From assembly GCA_029204225.1 (NCBI GenBank), contig CM055098.1:24495367-24559366 (forward strand): a stretch of 64,000 bases of DNA, read 5' to 3'. Below, in pieces: positions 34,286 through 45,867 of this stretch. The position numbers and the translations under genes are program-made. Origin of the DNA: Diphasiastrum complanatum (Eukaryota; Streptophyta; Lycopodiopsida; Lycopodiales; Lycopodiaceae). Position 1 is the first letter of the stretch; every line of letters starts with the position of its first letter. The notes below the pieces were generated by a model. The model was given only the letters and a program-made list of their open reading frames with translations, made no database searches and was not told the origin of the DNA.

Positions 34286-34375
34286 CATAGAACCCACGGT
34301 TCCCAGAACCGTGGGTCCTGGGAACCGTGGAAGGAACCGTACCACGGTTCATTGAACTGTGGAACGGTTCCAGTA
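34286..34375 (+). mobile_element. Isolated left end of a third CATAG-type hAT element
   Basis: CATAGAACCCACGGTTCCC begins 21 bp beyond hAT-1 and is followed by GAACCGTGG and CCACGGTTC palindromes repeated over about 90 bp. The architecture matches the hAT-1 ends (CATAG then palindromic arrays) but with a different motif. It then runs into (TTAA)n sequence, and no matching right end or transposase was found, so only a stub seems to remain. Confidence 0.5.
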
Positions 34376-36249
34376 TTTAATTAATTAATTAATTAATTAA
34401 TTATTTAATTACCAAATTTGTCTGTATACAGATTTGGACCTGATTTATATAGATATATATATAGACATATGTATGTATGTCACAAGAAAATTTTCAGCCA
34501 TAGTTCACTTCAATGTGAACTGTGGAGAAGCCAAGACATGCATATGGAACATGATGAGACATCCAAGATTTTCTGGGTTTTGTATGGAAATTGGCAGCAT
34601 GGCCATCTCAGAAAGTTCCTTACACTGCACAAAAGATGATAGAATACTTATTTATTGGTCAACAATGAATGGTGTATCTCATGCCTTTTTCTACAGCCAA
34701 GAAATGTCTTTGCCACAAATTTTGGATGTGCATGCCAGAAATTAGAAAACAGACATATGTTGGCAGGTTCATCTCTCAGAAAAATTATCAACGTTTTTGG
34801 TCCCAAAGATCCTTTTGTATTTCTTCTCAGATAGTATAACTACAACTTGAGAAGGAATTTCTTGTCATCATAATGTCAAAATACAGCTTCACAGTTGCTT
34901 AGTCATGGCATAGGTAAGAGAGAGTTGGCAAACTTCAAACGCCTAGATATCCTTTGCACAAAGTTCTTGTTAGGGTCTCCTATAACGTGTACCAGTTTTA
35001 TCATCCAAAGACATAATCGGTTACCTCAGTAGTTTCGCTGCGGCCAGATAACAAAACCAATTCTTATAACAAACGGCAACCCCAGAGCTATTTCTACCTT
35101 GACAGACCTTCCCAGTTGCAGTTAATTAGTAATAAAAGCATCTGACTTGCACTTCAAACTGGTCTCTTTTATTTTGGTACCCCTACATCCATGAGAGTGA
35201 TCGCCAGTTGTTTCTAGCAAATACTTGATCCTTTTGTGAGCAGAAAATTTGGCTTCATATCATCCAACTTCAAGCATTTCACAACTATTCTTACTTGAAC
35301 TAAAGTTACCAAAATTGTGGCTATAAGTGGAGGGACACAACTCTCAAATGTCGACTGTCCTTGGATTCATCCCTCCACCACAAGTTCTTTTCACCATCTC
35401 CTTGTGGTAAGGAACTTTCTCACATCTATATGTTACTTTGCTACTCGAATCTTTTTGTCACATGTTAGTCGCTACCACATTCTTTTCAAGTAAACAATAA
35501 ACCAATATGCACAACGCTATTCCTTCAGGTTGTCATCATTTAGCACAAAGCTTTTGAAACTGTCCACAAATGCTTGGGCTATGAGCCGAGTAAGCACAGA
35601 TACAGAGGAGACAAAAATAACTTCAGACATGGAAAAAGCTCACAAACGTATGAAAAAATGATTCTCTCAGGGCAGAGCCAATTCTTACTTTATGCTAACC
35701 TGACTAATATGCCCTATCAGAGCTACACAATGTGTTAAATATGTGTTTTTTCAACTGACCTTGAATAAGGCTCATAACTCTTATTTATATGGTGTCCAAA
35801 TAACCTTACAAGGCTCCAATCTGCATCCCACCTTTAAGGGCCCAGAAATGGCCTTTTTCTAATCGAAATTGCCATAATAATGGATGGAATCAAAATAATT
35901 GAATAACCTTTTTCAAGGTCAGATGAAATCTAAAAACCTGTGGACCAAAGGTCAATAATGTCCCATCTAAGGGTCTTTTACTTCAACAATAGACATGTCT
36001 GCCTTGTTGCTAAACAAAAATGCAGATAGCAGAAGATGATGCCGAAACTTCTGCTGCATAAAGAAATAAAGTCAAAAAAATCAAAATGTTGTAAGAGGTT
36101 ACGATGGAAAGGCATAAATGGGAGGCATCAAATGTCATCGTCCTCCAGAGATGAAACCCTGAAACGATTTGCAGGTTGTTTCCCGAGGTTGTCAATTATT
36201 TTTTCAAACCCATATTCCTATGAAATACAAACAAGCCATTTCACGCTCA
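34376..36249. other. No gene recognised; (TTAA)n and single-copy-like DNA
   Basis: The stretch opens with a TTAA microsatellite (34376-34407) and a short hairpin, TTCACTTCAATGTGAA at 34486. No ORF of note follows until the LINE-like frames. Confidence 0.4.
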
Positions 36250-37766
36250 CGAGTTACCTCTCATGAACTATGATCAGAAACAAGGAGATGGAGCAGCCCA
36301 TGATTGCCATGGGAAGATCAACTTTCCTTGGTTTGCAATATGCATGTGGCAGAGAAAAAGGAATCCAACGCAAATATCTCTATGCGAATCAACAACTTGC
36401 AAAAGCATCTCGACAAAATGGCAGTACAAATGGGCAGTATAGAGACCGAATTATCCTTAAGATACCTAAACGCTGAAAATACTTGGTTAGATTTAAAAAT
36501 TCAGACCCTGAAAGATTATGAGCCTCGTATTTTCACAATTGAAGAGGATTCCTGTTTGGAGAAGGTCAACAGTGCTGATTTTGATCTACGTATCAAGAGA
36601 ATTGAAGATGAAGTCCAAAAGGACAGCAATTCGGGACTTCATTCTAAGGTTCTTACCTTGGAGGCAGTTTCCCAACCAACCCCAACACAAGGTGGCGACC
36701 TCTTCTAAGGAGGATATTGTTAAGGGATCGGTGGACAACGAAGAACCTAATAAAGAAGCAATATCAAGGGAGGTAAGCTCTATGGTGAAGGAAGGACAAG
36801 AAATTACAAAGAGAGCGTCCAATTTGATTGTCAATGATATGCAGAAAAAGAAGGCCTCATTAAAGATTTCTTCGTTGAAAACATCGAGATAGAGGAAAAT
36901 AGTCTGCAAGAATCCTTTTGGTTGCGAAGAAAAAATCCAGATCGAGAAAGGGTGCTAATGGTGAAATTCTGCAAAGCCAAAATGAGAATAGTTGTTCTAC
37001 AAAATAGAACAAAACTTAATGGCATGAATTTATATGGGGACAAAGATCTCACTCCTACTCACCAAGTGGAGGTTGACAATAAATGGGCAAAAGCTAAAAA
37101 ATGGAGAGCAGAAGGTACGTACGCTGCCCTATAGCATGGAAGAGACCCTTCCTACCAAATAGCAAGAGGAGAACAAGAAGACCATTTTAAAGTCAAATCT
37201 AGTTTTTGGATTTGCAATGGGTTTTCATGGTCAAGAGGTGGCCTTACTCTAGTGGGTTGACTTGTTCCACGGTGAGGAGGAAATGTGTGGTGGATTATGT
37301 TTTGGCCTCGTTAAACCTATTAGAGACAATTGAATCCATGGAAGGGAGGGATTTATTGTTGGAATGGGTTTTCATGGTCAAGAGGTGGCCTTACTCTAGT
37401 GGGTTGACTTGTTCCACGGTGAGGAGGAAATGTGTGGTGGATTATGTTTTGGCCTCGTTAAACCTATTAGAGACAATTGAATCCATGGAAGAAAGGGATT
37501 TATTGTTGGAATCCGATCACCATCTTCATATTTGTGCATAAATGTCGGACTGAATCTCTAACAGAAAATTCCGATTTATCGTGGAAGCAAAGGATGTATT
37601 TTTGGAGAATTTAACATTCTAGGGAACAATTATTAAAGTATTGATGTTTCAAGCGAATATGAGAGTTTCTTCAACTCTACTATGAAATGTGCAAAATTAT
37701 AGTTCAAATCCAGCAAAAGCAAAAAGAGGAAGAAAGGCTATTTCTGATGTTATTTATGGTCTGAAG
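36250..37766 (+). pseudogene. LINE relic: ORF1-like protein and the end of an endonuclease
   Basis: 36304-36708 encodes a coiled-coil ORF (MRINNLQKHLDKMAVQMGSI). After breaks, 36922-37134 has RERVLMVKFCKAKMRIVVL and then DKDLTPTHQVEVDNKW, resembling the RNA-binding C-terminus of LINE ORF1 proteins with its DLTP box. 37206-37541 has RRKCVVDYVLASLNLLETIE and ESDHHLHI, like the closing motifs of the APE-type LINE endonuclease (DYVL...SDH). The order fits a plus-strand LINE whose reverse transcriptase is missing and whose endonuclease is mostly deleted. The right end is cut by hAT-2 at 37767. Family assignment rests on motif resemblance only. Confidence 0.5.
37217..37510 (+). repeat. 147-bp in-frame tandem duplication in the LINE endonuclease end
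   Basis: TGGGTTTTCATGGTCAAGAG starts at 37217 and again at 37364. The two 147-bp units are almost identical, and 147 equals 49 codons, so the ORF stays open through both copies. The near-identity implies a recent event compared with the decay of the rest of the LINE. Confidence 0.9.
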
Positions 37767-38069
37767 CATAGTTGCAGCGAATCACGCTTCACTGGGTCCG
37801 CAATTCGCGAACTGCAATTCTGTGAATCGCGATTTGAACCCAAAATCGTTCAAAAAAAAAAAAATTGGAAAAATAGCTTATGGCTTAAGGGGAGCAATGG
37901 TCGTACAAGCGTTTTGCCTACCAGAAGTGCAATAGATAGGGCACAAACAGATCTTATTTTCAGTAGCTATTTGGTTGTTATTTGCTCTGGTTCTCAATAA
38001 ATGTTAATGCTACAGTTGGGGGCATAAATATTGGGCCCTTCTCGGTGTGCATTTGGACCCCATTTTTAT

Positions 38070-38170
38070 CTATGGGGGGGTGCAGAGGGGGCAGCGCCCC
38101 CTTTGCTACTGTCGCCGGGTGGGTGGCCCCCCCTGGCAGGGGGATCGGGGGGCAGCGCCCCCCCAAGCAA
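38070..38170. repeat. GC-rich palindromes GGGGGCAGCGCCCCC
   Basis: GGGGGCAGCGCCCCC occurs near 38088 and a longer GGGGGGCAGCGCCCCCC near 38149, inside an otherwise AT-rich left arm of hAT-2. They could be part of a small inserted element or transposon sub-end. No family is assigned. Confidence 0.5.
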
Positions 38171-38479
38171 AAAGCGAGGTACAATTGCCCTACAATTCTT
38201 TGTCTCCGTCCCACTGGAACCATCCAATGTTGTGTCGAATCGCAATTCGTTGAAAGAACCGCGATTCGAAAGTCCTTTTCAAGGTCCGGTTCGAACCGTT
38301 TTTTGACTGTTCGAACCGTTAAAAAAAAAAAAAAACTCGTTGCCTCCTCGCGACTCGACCTCTTGCTCCTCGCGACCTCCTGCTCCTCGCGACTCGTTAC
38401 AACTTACCTCCTGCTCGTGAGTCGTTACTCGTTACCTCCTGCAGCCTGCTCGTTACCTCCCCCTGAAGCTTCCCAGATT

Positions 38480-38735
38480 TCCGCGCCAGAGAGAGAGAGA
38501 GATCCGAGACAGAATATAGATCCGCAACAAAAACCCGAGAGAGAGAGAGAGAGAGAGAGGGGTGGAGTTGTGTGAGGGGTGGAATTGTGTGTGTGGCTGT
38601 TGACGTGTGTGTTCAATGTGTGTTCAGTGTGTGTGACTGTTGACAAATGTGTGTGTGTGTGTGTTAAATGTTTGACAATGTGTGTGTGTGTGTGTTTGTG
38701 TTTTTGTGTGTGTGTTGGTGTGTGTGTTTGATAAA

Positions 38736-38767
<32 letters not shown>

Positions 38768-38890
38768 AGTCTTGACAATGTGTGTGACATGTGTGAATAG
38801 ATTTTTAAGTTAAAAGAGTGTGTTTGAGTCTTTGAGAGAGAGGGAGGTAGACTTAGGGGTGGGTGGGTGTGTGTGTGTGTGTGGAGGGAG
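38480..38890. repeat. (GA)n and (TG)n microsatellite cluster
   Basis: GA runs at about 38488-38565 are followed by a long GT/TG-rich tract with repeated GTGTGTGTGTGT blocks to about 38880. It occupies the presumed leader of the hAT-2 transposase. The minus-strand ORF across it is an artefact. Confidence 0.9.
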
Positions 38891-39006
38891 GTCCGAGTGA
38901 GAGTTAGCCTTTAGGGGGGTGTGAGTGAAAAATCAGAATTTAGGAGGGGGACCCGGGAGAGAGACTAGTGGGGGGAGAGAGACTAGAATCTAGATAGTAG
39001 ATACCA

Positions 39007-42000
39007 TACCAAGAGAGAAGGATCCCTTGTGGGATCATGTGACAGTTGCTGCTAATTATGGCACCTCAGGCACTAAGAGGTGGACTTGCAAGTATTGTGG
39101 CAAGGACTACACAGGTGGCCCCACTAGAATAAAGGCACACCTATTGCGTCTACATGGTTATGATATCAGGTTGTGCGCGAGCACCTGACTCATTGATGAT
39201 ACCTGCAGCTCCATCTACGGCTACCTCGGAGGGTCATCATTCGCCCACAGGTGGTGAATCGTGATCGTAGCTTGTAATCAATGATTCGGAATTCTGAAGC
39301 TGTTAATAGTTATAACTTATAAGTCCATTATCCTGTCAACTGAGTTATTGACAATTGTAAGTTGTTGCTAGATGCTAAATAGGAAATATTTGCATTGATG
39401 ATTGTGTTGTAAATTATAATTTATTGCATATCGTATGTACTTTGACAATACTACAATCTACAGACTACTACAGTCTACCACGATTCATCTATCTCCACTA
39501 TAATTTGTCGTAGATTCTAGAATCTAGATAGTAACTAATAATTTGTGGCCATTGGCAATGTGCGACAGTTCCAGCAGGCCCTTCCACATCACAGGGTCAG
39601 ACTCAGAGTCAGAGTGATGCGGTGGCACCATTGTCACGAGGCTCTTCTCATGCCCAGAGCCGTACTGGTACACATCTTAGGGGTAGAGATGTGTATGTGG
39701 CATCCTTTCAGCAAAGTAACAAGGACATAGCCACTGTATCTGTTAGGAGGTGTTTCTACATGTGCAACCTCCCCTTTCACTTGGCTGCATGGAGGGAGAT
39801 GATGAGACATGTATCTAGGATTGGTTCGGAATGCAAGAGACCATCCATGCAGCAGTTGAGGACGACTCAGTTGGTTGCCAAGCGAGACTCCGAGGATAGG
39901 GAGCTAGAGCCTATCAGGAGATCATGGGCCATGTAAATCCTGATTCCTAAACCCTACTTTAATGTAATTAGTAATTAGTAATTACTAAATTAATACTAAT
40001 ATGTATTGTCATTTATGTTCTAACTTCTAACTTGAAATTCCAAGTTTGAAGTGGCAAGTGCCAAGTTCTAACTTCTAAGTTCTATCTCATAACTTTTATG
40101 TTTTAAAAATTAAGAATGATTGAAATAGTTATATTTATTGACCAATTACATAAATTGTTAAATTTTAATGCAATTGACAATTGCCATCTGAAATCTGGAT
40201 TTTGTGGGCAATGAGATCTTTTGAACTAGGTATGGGTGCTCCATCATATCAGATGGTTGGATTCACCAGGAACCGCCATATTGTAAATATATTGGTTTCT
40301 TCTTGCTTGGGCACGACGTTCTTGAGATCCATCGACATCTCGGGCTTAATCTTGGATGCCCAGACATTGTTTGGATTTATTGACGCGGCCATTGTGGAGG
40401 TCGGCAAAGAGAATGTTGTGCAGGTATTGATTCTTGACTTTCAGTTGTGTAGTGAGAAACAAAAATGAGTGAAAACTTTTTACTTACACTACTTGTTCAA
40501 TGTTGCTTCTTGGATCATGGACTTGTCACTTCAGAGAAGATCGATGTCGGATGTTCCGATGTTGCATTGATGATTGTTGTGCTTTGCAGGTCATCACCGA
40601 CAATGTGGCAAATTGTGTTGCCATGGGGAAGCTCGTAAATGAAAAGTACCCTTGGATCTTTGGTCACCCTGTGCTGCACATTGCTTAGACCTCTTGTTTG
40701 AGGATATAGCAAAGTTGCCATGGATTGCAGAGGTACTAGACATAGGCCGGTTCTTGGTGAGGTTTGTCACCAAGAGACCGAGGGTCCTGAGTATGTTCAG
40801 GGAGTATTCTAGCCTCGACATATTGAGGTCTGCCCCCACCAGGTCTACTTTTCTATTCATCATTCAAATTTCATCACTTAGATTCTTACTACTTACTACT
40901 TAGAAGCTACTACATAGCTTACTAGCAACTACTAACTACTTTCGAGACTCCAGTTTCAACCTAAGACCTTGTTATCCGATAATTGCTTTGTTGAAGCTAA
41001 TACAATTTGCAATCATGATCCGTTCCAGGTTTGGCTTTATTTTCATTGTTATGGAGCGCCTCGTGAAGGTGCATGATGGCTTGAGACAGATGGTGGTCTT
41101 ACAGCCTTGGCGTCAGTGGAGGCACTCACGAGAGCCTAAGGCTCAGCGATTTGAGAAGATTGTGCTAGCATCTCCTTTTTGGGATGATGCACGGGCCATT
41201 ATCATAGCGTTGCAGCCTCTTTACATTGTCCTGCGCCTTACGGATAGAGAGGGCTGCACTTTGGGCCTTCTCTATGAGTTCATGGACAGGCTGGGAGAGC
41301 AGATTCGCACCTTCCCTGCCTTCAGTGCAGAGAGGTTTGTATTATGCATTATCTCTTATCACGATTGATGAGTGTTTATGTAATATGTAGTATGTAATAA
41401 TAAGTATGCACCATGTGACATGTATGATGTATGATTTTCAGATTTTATAGGGTTCAAAAAATAAGAGAAAAGTGGCAAACCAGGTGGGAGTGGTTCCATC
41501 AACCTCTACACGCTATGGCTTGCATTCTTCATCCTCTATGGAGGAATGAAGATCAGTTCCATGATGCAGAGCTCCGACAAGGATGGCGCACATACATTGA
41601 GAGGGTCTATCTTGATCCTGTCATGCAAGATTCACTCAGGGATGATCTCAATGTCTTCAGGTATAAGTCCTTAGTCATGACAATTCTCTAACATTTGTTA
41701 TTTTTTCAAGTCCTTTGTCTTTCTTGAATCCCAATGAAGTGAGTGGCCACATTGTCACACTCGACACTCACTCATGAATGATCTTCAATGTGCATTTTCA
41801 CAATTCACGTGTGCATTGTACAGGCGTGAGGCTCTTGAGTTTGGGTGTGTAGGAGCGCGGCTCAGAGAAGGACAACTGCGCCCTGTTTCATGGTGGGACA
41901 AGTATGGGGGTGATTGTCCTCGATTGCAGAAGCTCGCCATACGCATTCTCTCACAGGATTGCACATCGAGTGCATGTGAGAGGAATTGGAGTTTGTTCTC

Positions 42001-43565
42001 TCTGATTCATACGAAGAGGAGGAACAGGCTTAGTGTTGTACAATTAGACAGGTTGGTGTATTGTTGGAAAGCTGACTCGGGTGCACCCAGCGTGCCCTGT
42101 AAGACTCAAAGGGGTGACACTCTCTAAGGTCCCAGAGCAAGTTAGAACGTCAAGGACTGAGCCTCTGACCTGTGGTGAGCCAGTCAAGTAGTCACAAGTC
42201 ATGAGCTAGCTCTGGAGCTCGAGTCATGGCCTAGTCAGGAAAGCAAGTTGATTCGGCCGCCGGGACGGCTCCCGGGACCCATGTCTGGGAGCCAGACTGA
42301 TTCTGCCAGGCTTGCCAGGCTTAATCAGCAAAATAAAAACTAAGTCCCAAAAAGCGTGCTTTACCAAAAAGCACTATGTTTCAGAACAGAGGGGGTGCGC
42401 CAAATCACAGCAGAACTATAGGGGAAGTCCGGCAGACAGAAACTTGGGCAGCTCAACCAGCGCCAGGAATCCAATCGCCAGGTCTCAGCTCCCTCTACCA
42501 GCACGAGCCAAGCACAATGCCCAGCACATGTTGGTGGCCCCGAGACCGGTCAGTCTATGTATGAATGTAACCTCTTCCAAATCTAATAAAGTTGATCCTT
42601 GGGGATGATAACCATTTCGGTTTCGCCTCCGGGACTGGTCCAAGTGGAAGGACCCTTACTACAACCTTTTTGCATCGCTGGCGCCTAAGGGTCCCTGTCA
42701 TCGACATGGGACTTGCCGCCATGCCCATTGGTCAGTTTGGCGACCACTATGCCTTGGGTTTCATGTGTGGCTTGTCTTTGCCTTTGGTTACCTTTTGGGG
42801 ACGAATTCTGAGTTGGCTTTCGGGTTGGTTGGGATTCCAGTTTTCTTAAGTCTGAATGGTTAAGCTTGTTACGTTTCTGAGTTGGCTTTTACGTAAGTGC
42901 ATGATGGATGAATGTTAGACTTAAGCGCGTGTTGGGGAAACCGCTCAAGTCCCAGCGCCCTTTGAGGCGCCGGCGCAACATGTATGTGCACGCCAATCTG
43001 CGGCTTCTGCAGAAGATGAAGAGGGGGGGGGCAAGGGAGCCTATGCAGGTAAATTGTAATTTGATAGTTGCAATTGTGTTTGAACATTGAAATTTGAATC
43101 CTTAGTGACATTCTAAATGTGTTGTTCTACTGTCTACATACTGTAGGTAAATCCAGATGACATTGATGTGACGAAGGTTCCAAACCTACCACCAAGGTCA
43201 CAGGAGGTTTGAACTTTGAGCTCCATCCCATGTTCTAAGTAGCAAGTTCTAGCTTTAGAAATTAGAATTGAAACTTGTGATTGTGAATTGTAACCCTTTG
43301 CCAATCTCTGCGTGCAGGACCTACCACTCGGGTTGCTGCACGTCGCAGGACAGGGGGAGAGGCTTCCAGTTCTCGAGCCCACGAGGACGAGGAGCCACTA
43401 GAAGAAGACGACGTAGAGACCTCGGAAGATGAAGCCGACAGCGAGAATTCCTCAGAGGATGAGAGTGATCCATCTGAAGCTGATAGCATTGATGAGGATC
43501 CTGCTCCTGAGCCTGCACGTACGAGGTCACAGCTTCCACGGGTGACTAAGAGGAGGCTACGTTAG
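39007..43565 (+). pseudogene. hAT-2 transposase (BED finger, DUF659, hAT dimerisation), broken
   Basis: 39007-39175 encodes a BED finger (DPLWDHVTVAANYG; TCKYCGKDYTGGPTRIKAHL, then LRLH). 39740-39934 gives CFYMCNLPFHLAAWREMM; 40200-40425 gives CSIISDGW, a frame change, then NRHIVNILVSSCLGTTFL. After an intron, 40590 gives VITDNVANCVAMG, with another frame change near 40665. Further exons: 41031-41333 (LQPLYIVLRLTDREGCTLGL), 41442-41660 (WQTRWEWFHQPLHAMACILH) and 41823-42061 with the dimerisation motif (CERNWSLFSLIHTKRRNRL). The LTR-type insertion at 42062-42980 interrupts the next codons (YVHANLRLLQKMKR resumes at 42981). Two short introns precede an acidic tail ending at 43565. Conserved GT-AG sites show that the gene was spliced. 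Confidence 0.85.
42062..42980 (+). mobile_element. Solo LTR (or TRIM-like element) inserted in the hAT-2 transposase exon
   Basis: The 919-bp insert opens TGTTGG and closes GCAACA, an inverted TGTTG/CAACA terminus, and is flanked by a perfect 5-bp duplication TGTAT (42057-42061 and 42981-42985). Removing the insert and one TGTAT makes the flanking exon continuous in frame, an independent check on its limits. It has an AATAAA-type signal near 42585 and no coding capacity. The last 51 bp also run TGTTGG to CAACA with partial likeness to the first 40 bp, so very short terminal repeats are possible; a solo LTR is the simpler reading. Confidence 0.85.
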
Positions 43566-45083
43566 GCTTTAGTGACTAGTCTACCTTAGGCTTTAGCTTT
43601 CCTATATTTGATCCCCCAACCTTATCCTAGTGTAGAGGACATGTTTACAGTGTCAAAGGGCCGTTTCTTAAGCTGTAAGTTACAATATTGAGCATTAAGC
43701 CACTAATCTAATTCTTGAGCTTGACTACTAATATTTTTGTCACTATTAGGTGCTTACTACTGTGTTTCAAAACGATTTTGAAGAGCTCTTTAAACTTCAA
43801 TTTTCCTTCAGTTATAACTTATAACATTGAGCATTGAAGCCCTTGAGCGCATAATTAGAAGGATCCAAATAATTATAGTCTACATTGTATAAAGGTGTCT
43901 TGCTATCACTAATCAAGTACCTACTGTTGGGTTTTGTAACAATTTTAAAGAGCTCTTTTCATTTCAATTTTTTGGATTGTGACTTATAACACTAAAGCAT
44001 TGAATCCATTGAACACTCACCATTTGGAATCAATAATCACAAGACAGGACTTGATTAATTATAGTCTAAACCTCAACCAACACTTATTTTCTATATAACA
44101 AAAGGTCAAGAATATCATTATTGATGGTTGATTGTTTTCAGGGCAATGTCATTGCATCATAGCAGCTGATAATCACTTTAGCTTAGCTATAGCATACATT
44201 CAGCTGATGATCAATATATTGCTAACACTTTACATCAGTCTATCATTAATAATCAGTGTTCTCCGATCTATATTCATACATTTGGCAATGTTCTCTCTTC
44301 GTATTACGTGGGGATACTCTGCCTTATGTGTAGTTTTAGTTGTAACTAAAACCCTTTTATCTAATCTCTTTGTTCAGAACCATGAGTTATGGCGCATTTG
44401 TCCACATTGGCTCTACATCACTAAGGTTAAAAACTGCTAAAGAGAAACTACCCAGGACTTCCTTCTACAAAACATTCCAATGGTGGTAGATCGTATAGCA
44501 TGCTATGTATTCAACCAAAACAACAATATATGCCAAATGCTAGTCAAAATGTGAAGCTATAATCCACACAGCTCTGGGCACAGGCACCCGTATTGACTTT
44601 GCAAGGCCTCTAGCATATATTTCTTTTGTTCTCATTATACTTCATCATTGTCAATAAAGACATCGCTTTGTCATTTTTCATTTGGAAAACTAATCAGCAT
44701 AAAACAGAAAGGGACACAGAGATTACATTATTACAGCCCTTAAAGTCACAGACAATGTGTAAAACAATCATACTGGATGCCAATATTCATAAATGGTACA
44801 ACGGCATAGAATTTTATGAATATTCATTGGCAATCATCCACATAGCAACTACAAAAGCATAACAAATCACCACAAATAACCAGCTATGCATGTTTAAGGG
44901 TTTTGCAAATGTCAACCCCTACATTTTTATGGTTTTTTCTTCAATTATTTGGAAGCTTACCTTTCATACCATTGAACGGCCATCCGAGAACAATTATAGA
45001 GTGCAATCCAGAGCAACAACAGAAGTACCATATCTTCATCAGGATTTAAGGAATTAATAACTGAATTCAACGAGGAAATTATT
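43566..45083. other. No gene recognised; diverged tandem duplication
   Basis: A segment with GAGCTCTTTAAACTTCAATTTTC near 43780 recurs as GAGCTCTTTTCATTTCAATTTTT near 43949 within a diverged unit of about 170 bp. The remainder is AT-rich and may include the 3' flank of the gene on the minus strand at 45084-45867. Confidence 0.4.
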
Positions 45084-45867
45084 CTACATAGACTTGATTG
45101 TAGCGATCAAAATCCTCAAGAAAATCAACACAGGATATGAAGCCATCAATCTATATGCTATTATGCTCTTAGTCAAGTGGAAGATCCAAGCCACCAGTGA
45201 CGCTAATAATGCTGCACAAAGTTTATCCCCTACATGATCATGTTGGAAAAAATAAAACCACCACTTAAAATTGAGTAACCACTGTACAGCTTGACACTGG
45301 GTCTGTGAAATAAAGTACCAGTGCATTCCAAATGTTGATATTCAATACTGGCTGTGATATTCTATGTGCGCTCTTTAAAAACATTCTTCCATTTAGTCAA
45401 CCTGTATGCACGTAATCATCACATCAAAGGCAAGAAAGGAAGAATGGCATAGAAAAACAAACTACATTTGTTATGACAAAAATAAAACAAACAAAGCAGC
45501 AAATTTCAGTTCGTGCTGGGGTTTTCTTCCTTTTCCATTCCATAAGAACTACAAATACGTAGATTCTCTCAAAGAAAAGGTTGAATAATTGAGAAACTTT
45601 ACAAGCTAAAGAGATGAAAAGTGTTCCATATCACGCGCACTACAAGCCACAACTACAATTCTGATATTCATTTCACTTTAACAGAGCTAAAAAAAACTGG
45701 GCCGTTCACGTTCCAATTTAACCAATTCTGAAAATTTCTACAAATTCTCTGTAGCTATAGAAGCCGGTATGTGTGAGGATACTGAAGAGAATCTGCTCCC
45801 ACCATTCCAGCATATAAAGTCCGAAAGTCACATTGTACAAAAACAATTTACCGTCAACCCATGCTCT
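45084..45867 (-). CDS. Serine palmitoyltransferase small subunit-like gene (DUF3317/ssSPT family)
   Basis: The minus strand at 45867-45783 encodes RAWVDGKLFLYNVTFGLYML then EWWEQILF, matching the hallmark of plant small subunits of serine palmitoyltransferase, endoplasmic-reticulum membrane proteins that stimulate the first step of sphingolipid synthesis. Unspliced, the ORF continues to a stop at 45718 without the usual hydrophobic segment. A GT donor right after ILF (45782-45781) and a TTTGTGCAG acceptor (45212) would join TLLASLVAWIFHLTKSIIAY, which supplies one, ending at 45084. That splice is my inference. The usual Met-Asn-Trp start is not present: an upstream exon, an upstream ATG (45993) or loss of the start are all possible. 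It is the only host-type gene recognised. Confidence 0.6.

Larger units (their letters stand above)
37767..43565 (+). mobile_element. hAT-2: hAT transposon with BED finger
   Basis: The left end opens CATAGTTGCAGCGAATCACG at 37767, followed by palindromic GAATCGCGATT-type motifs at 37783-37845 and again at 38240-38275. A BED-DUF659-dimerisation transposase follows. The right end was not found: no CTATG with a GTCTGAAG flank (the 8 bp before the left end) was seen after 43565, so it is lost or beyond recognition. An LTR-type insertion lies at 42062-42980. Confidence 0.7.

Noticed and set aside
43566-45083. Right end of hAT-2
   Set aside because: No CTATG terminus followed by GTCTGAAG was found, and CATAG-like words near 44807 and 46459 lack palindromic arrays.
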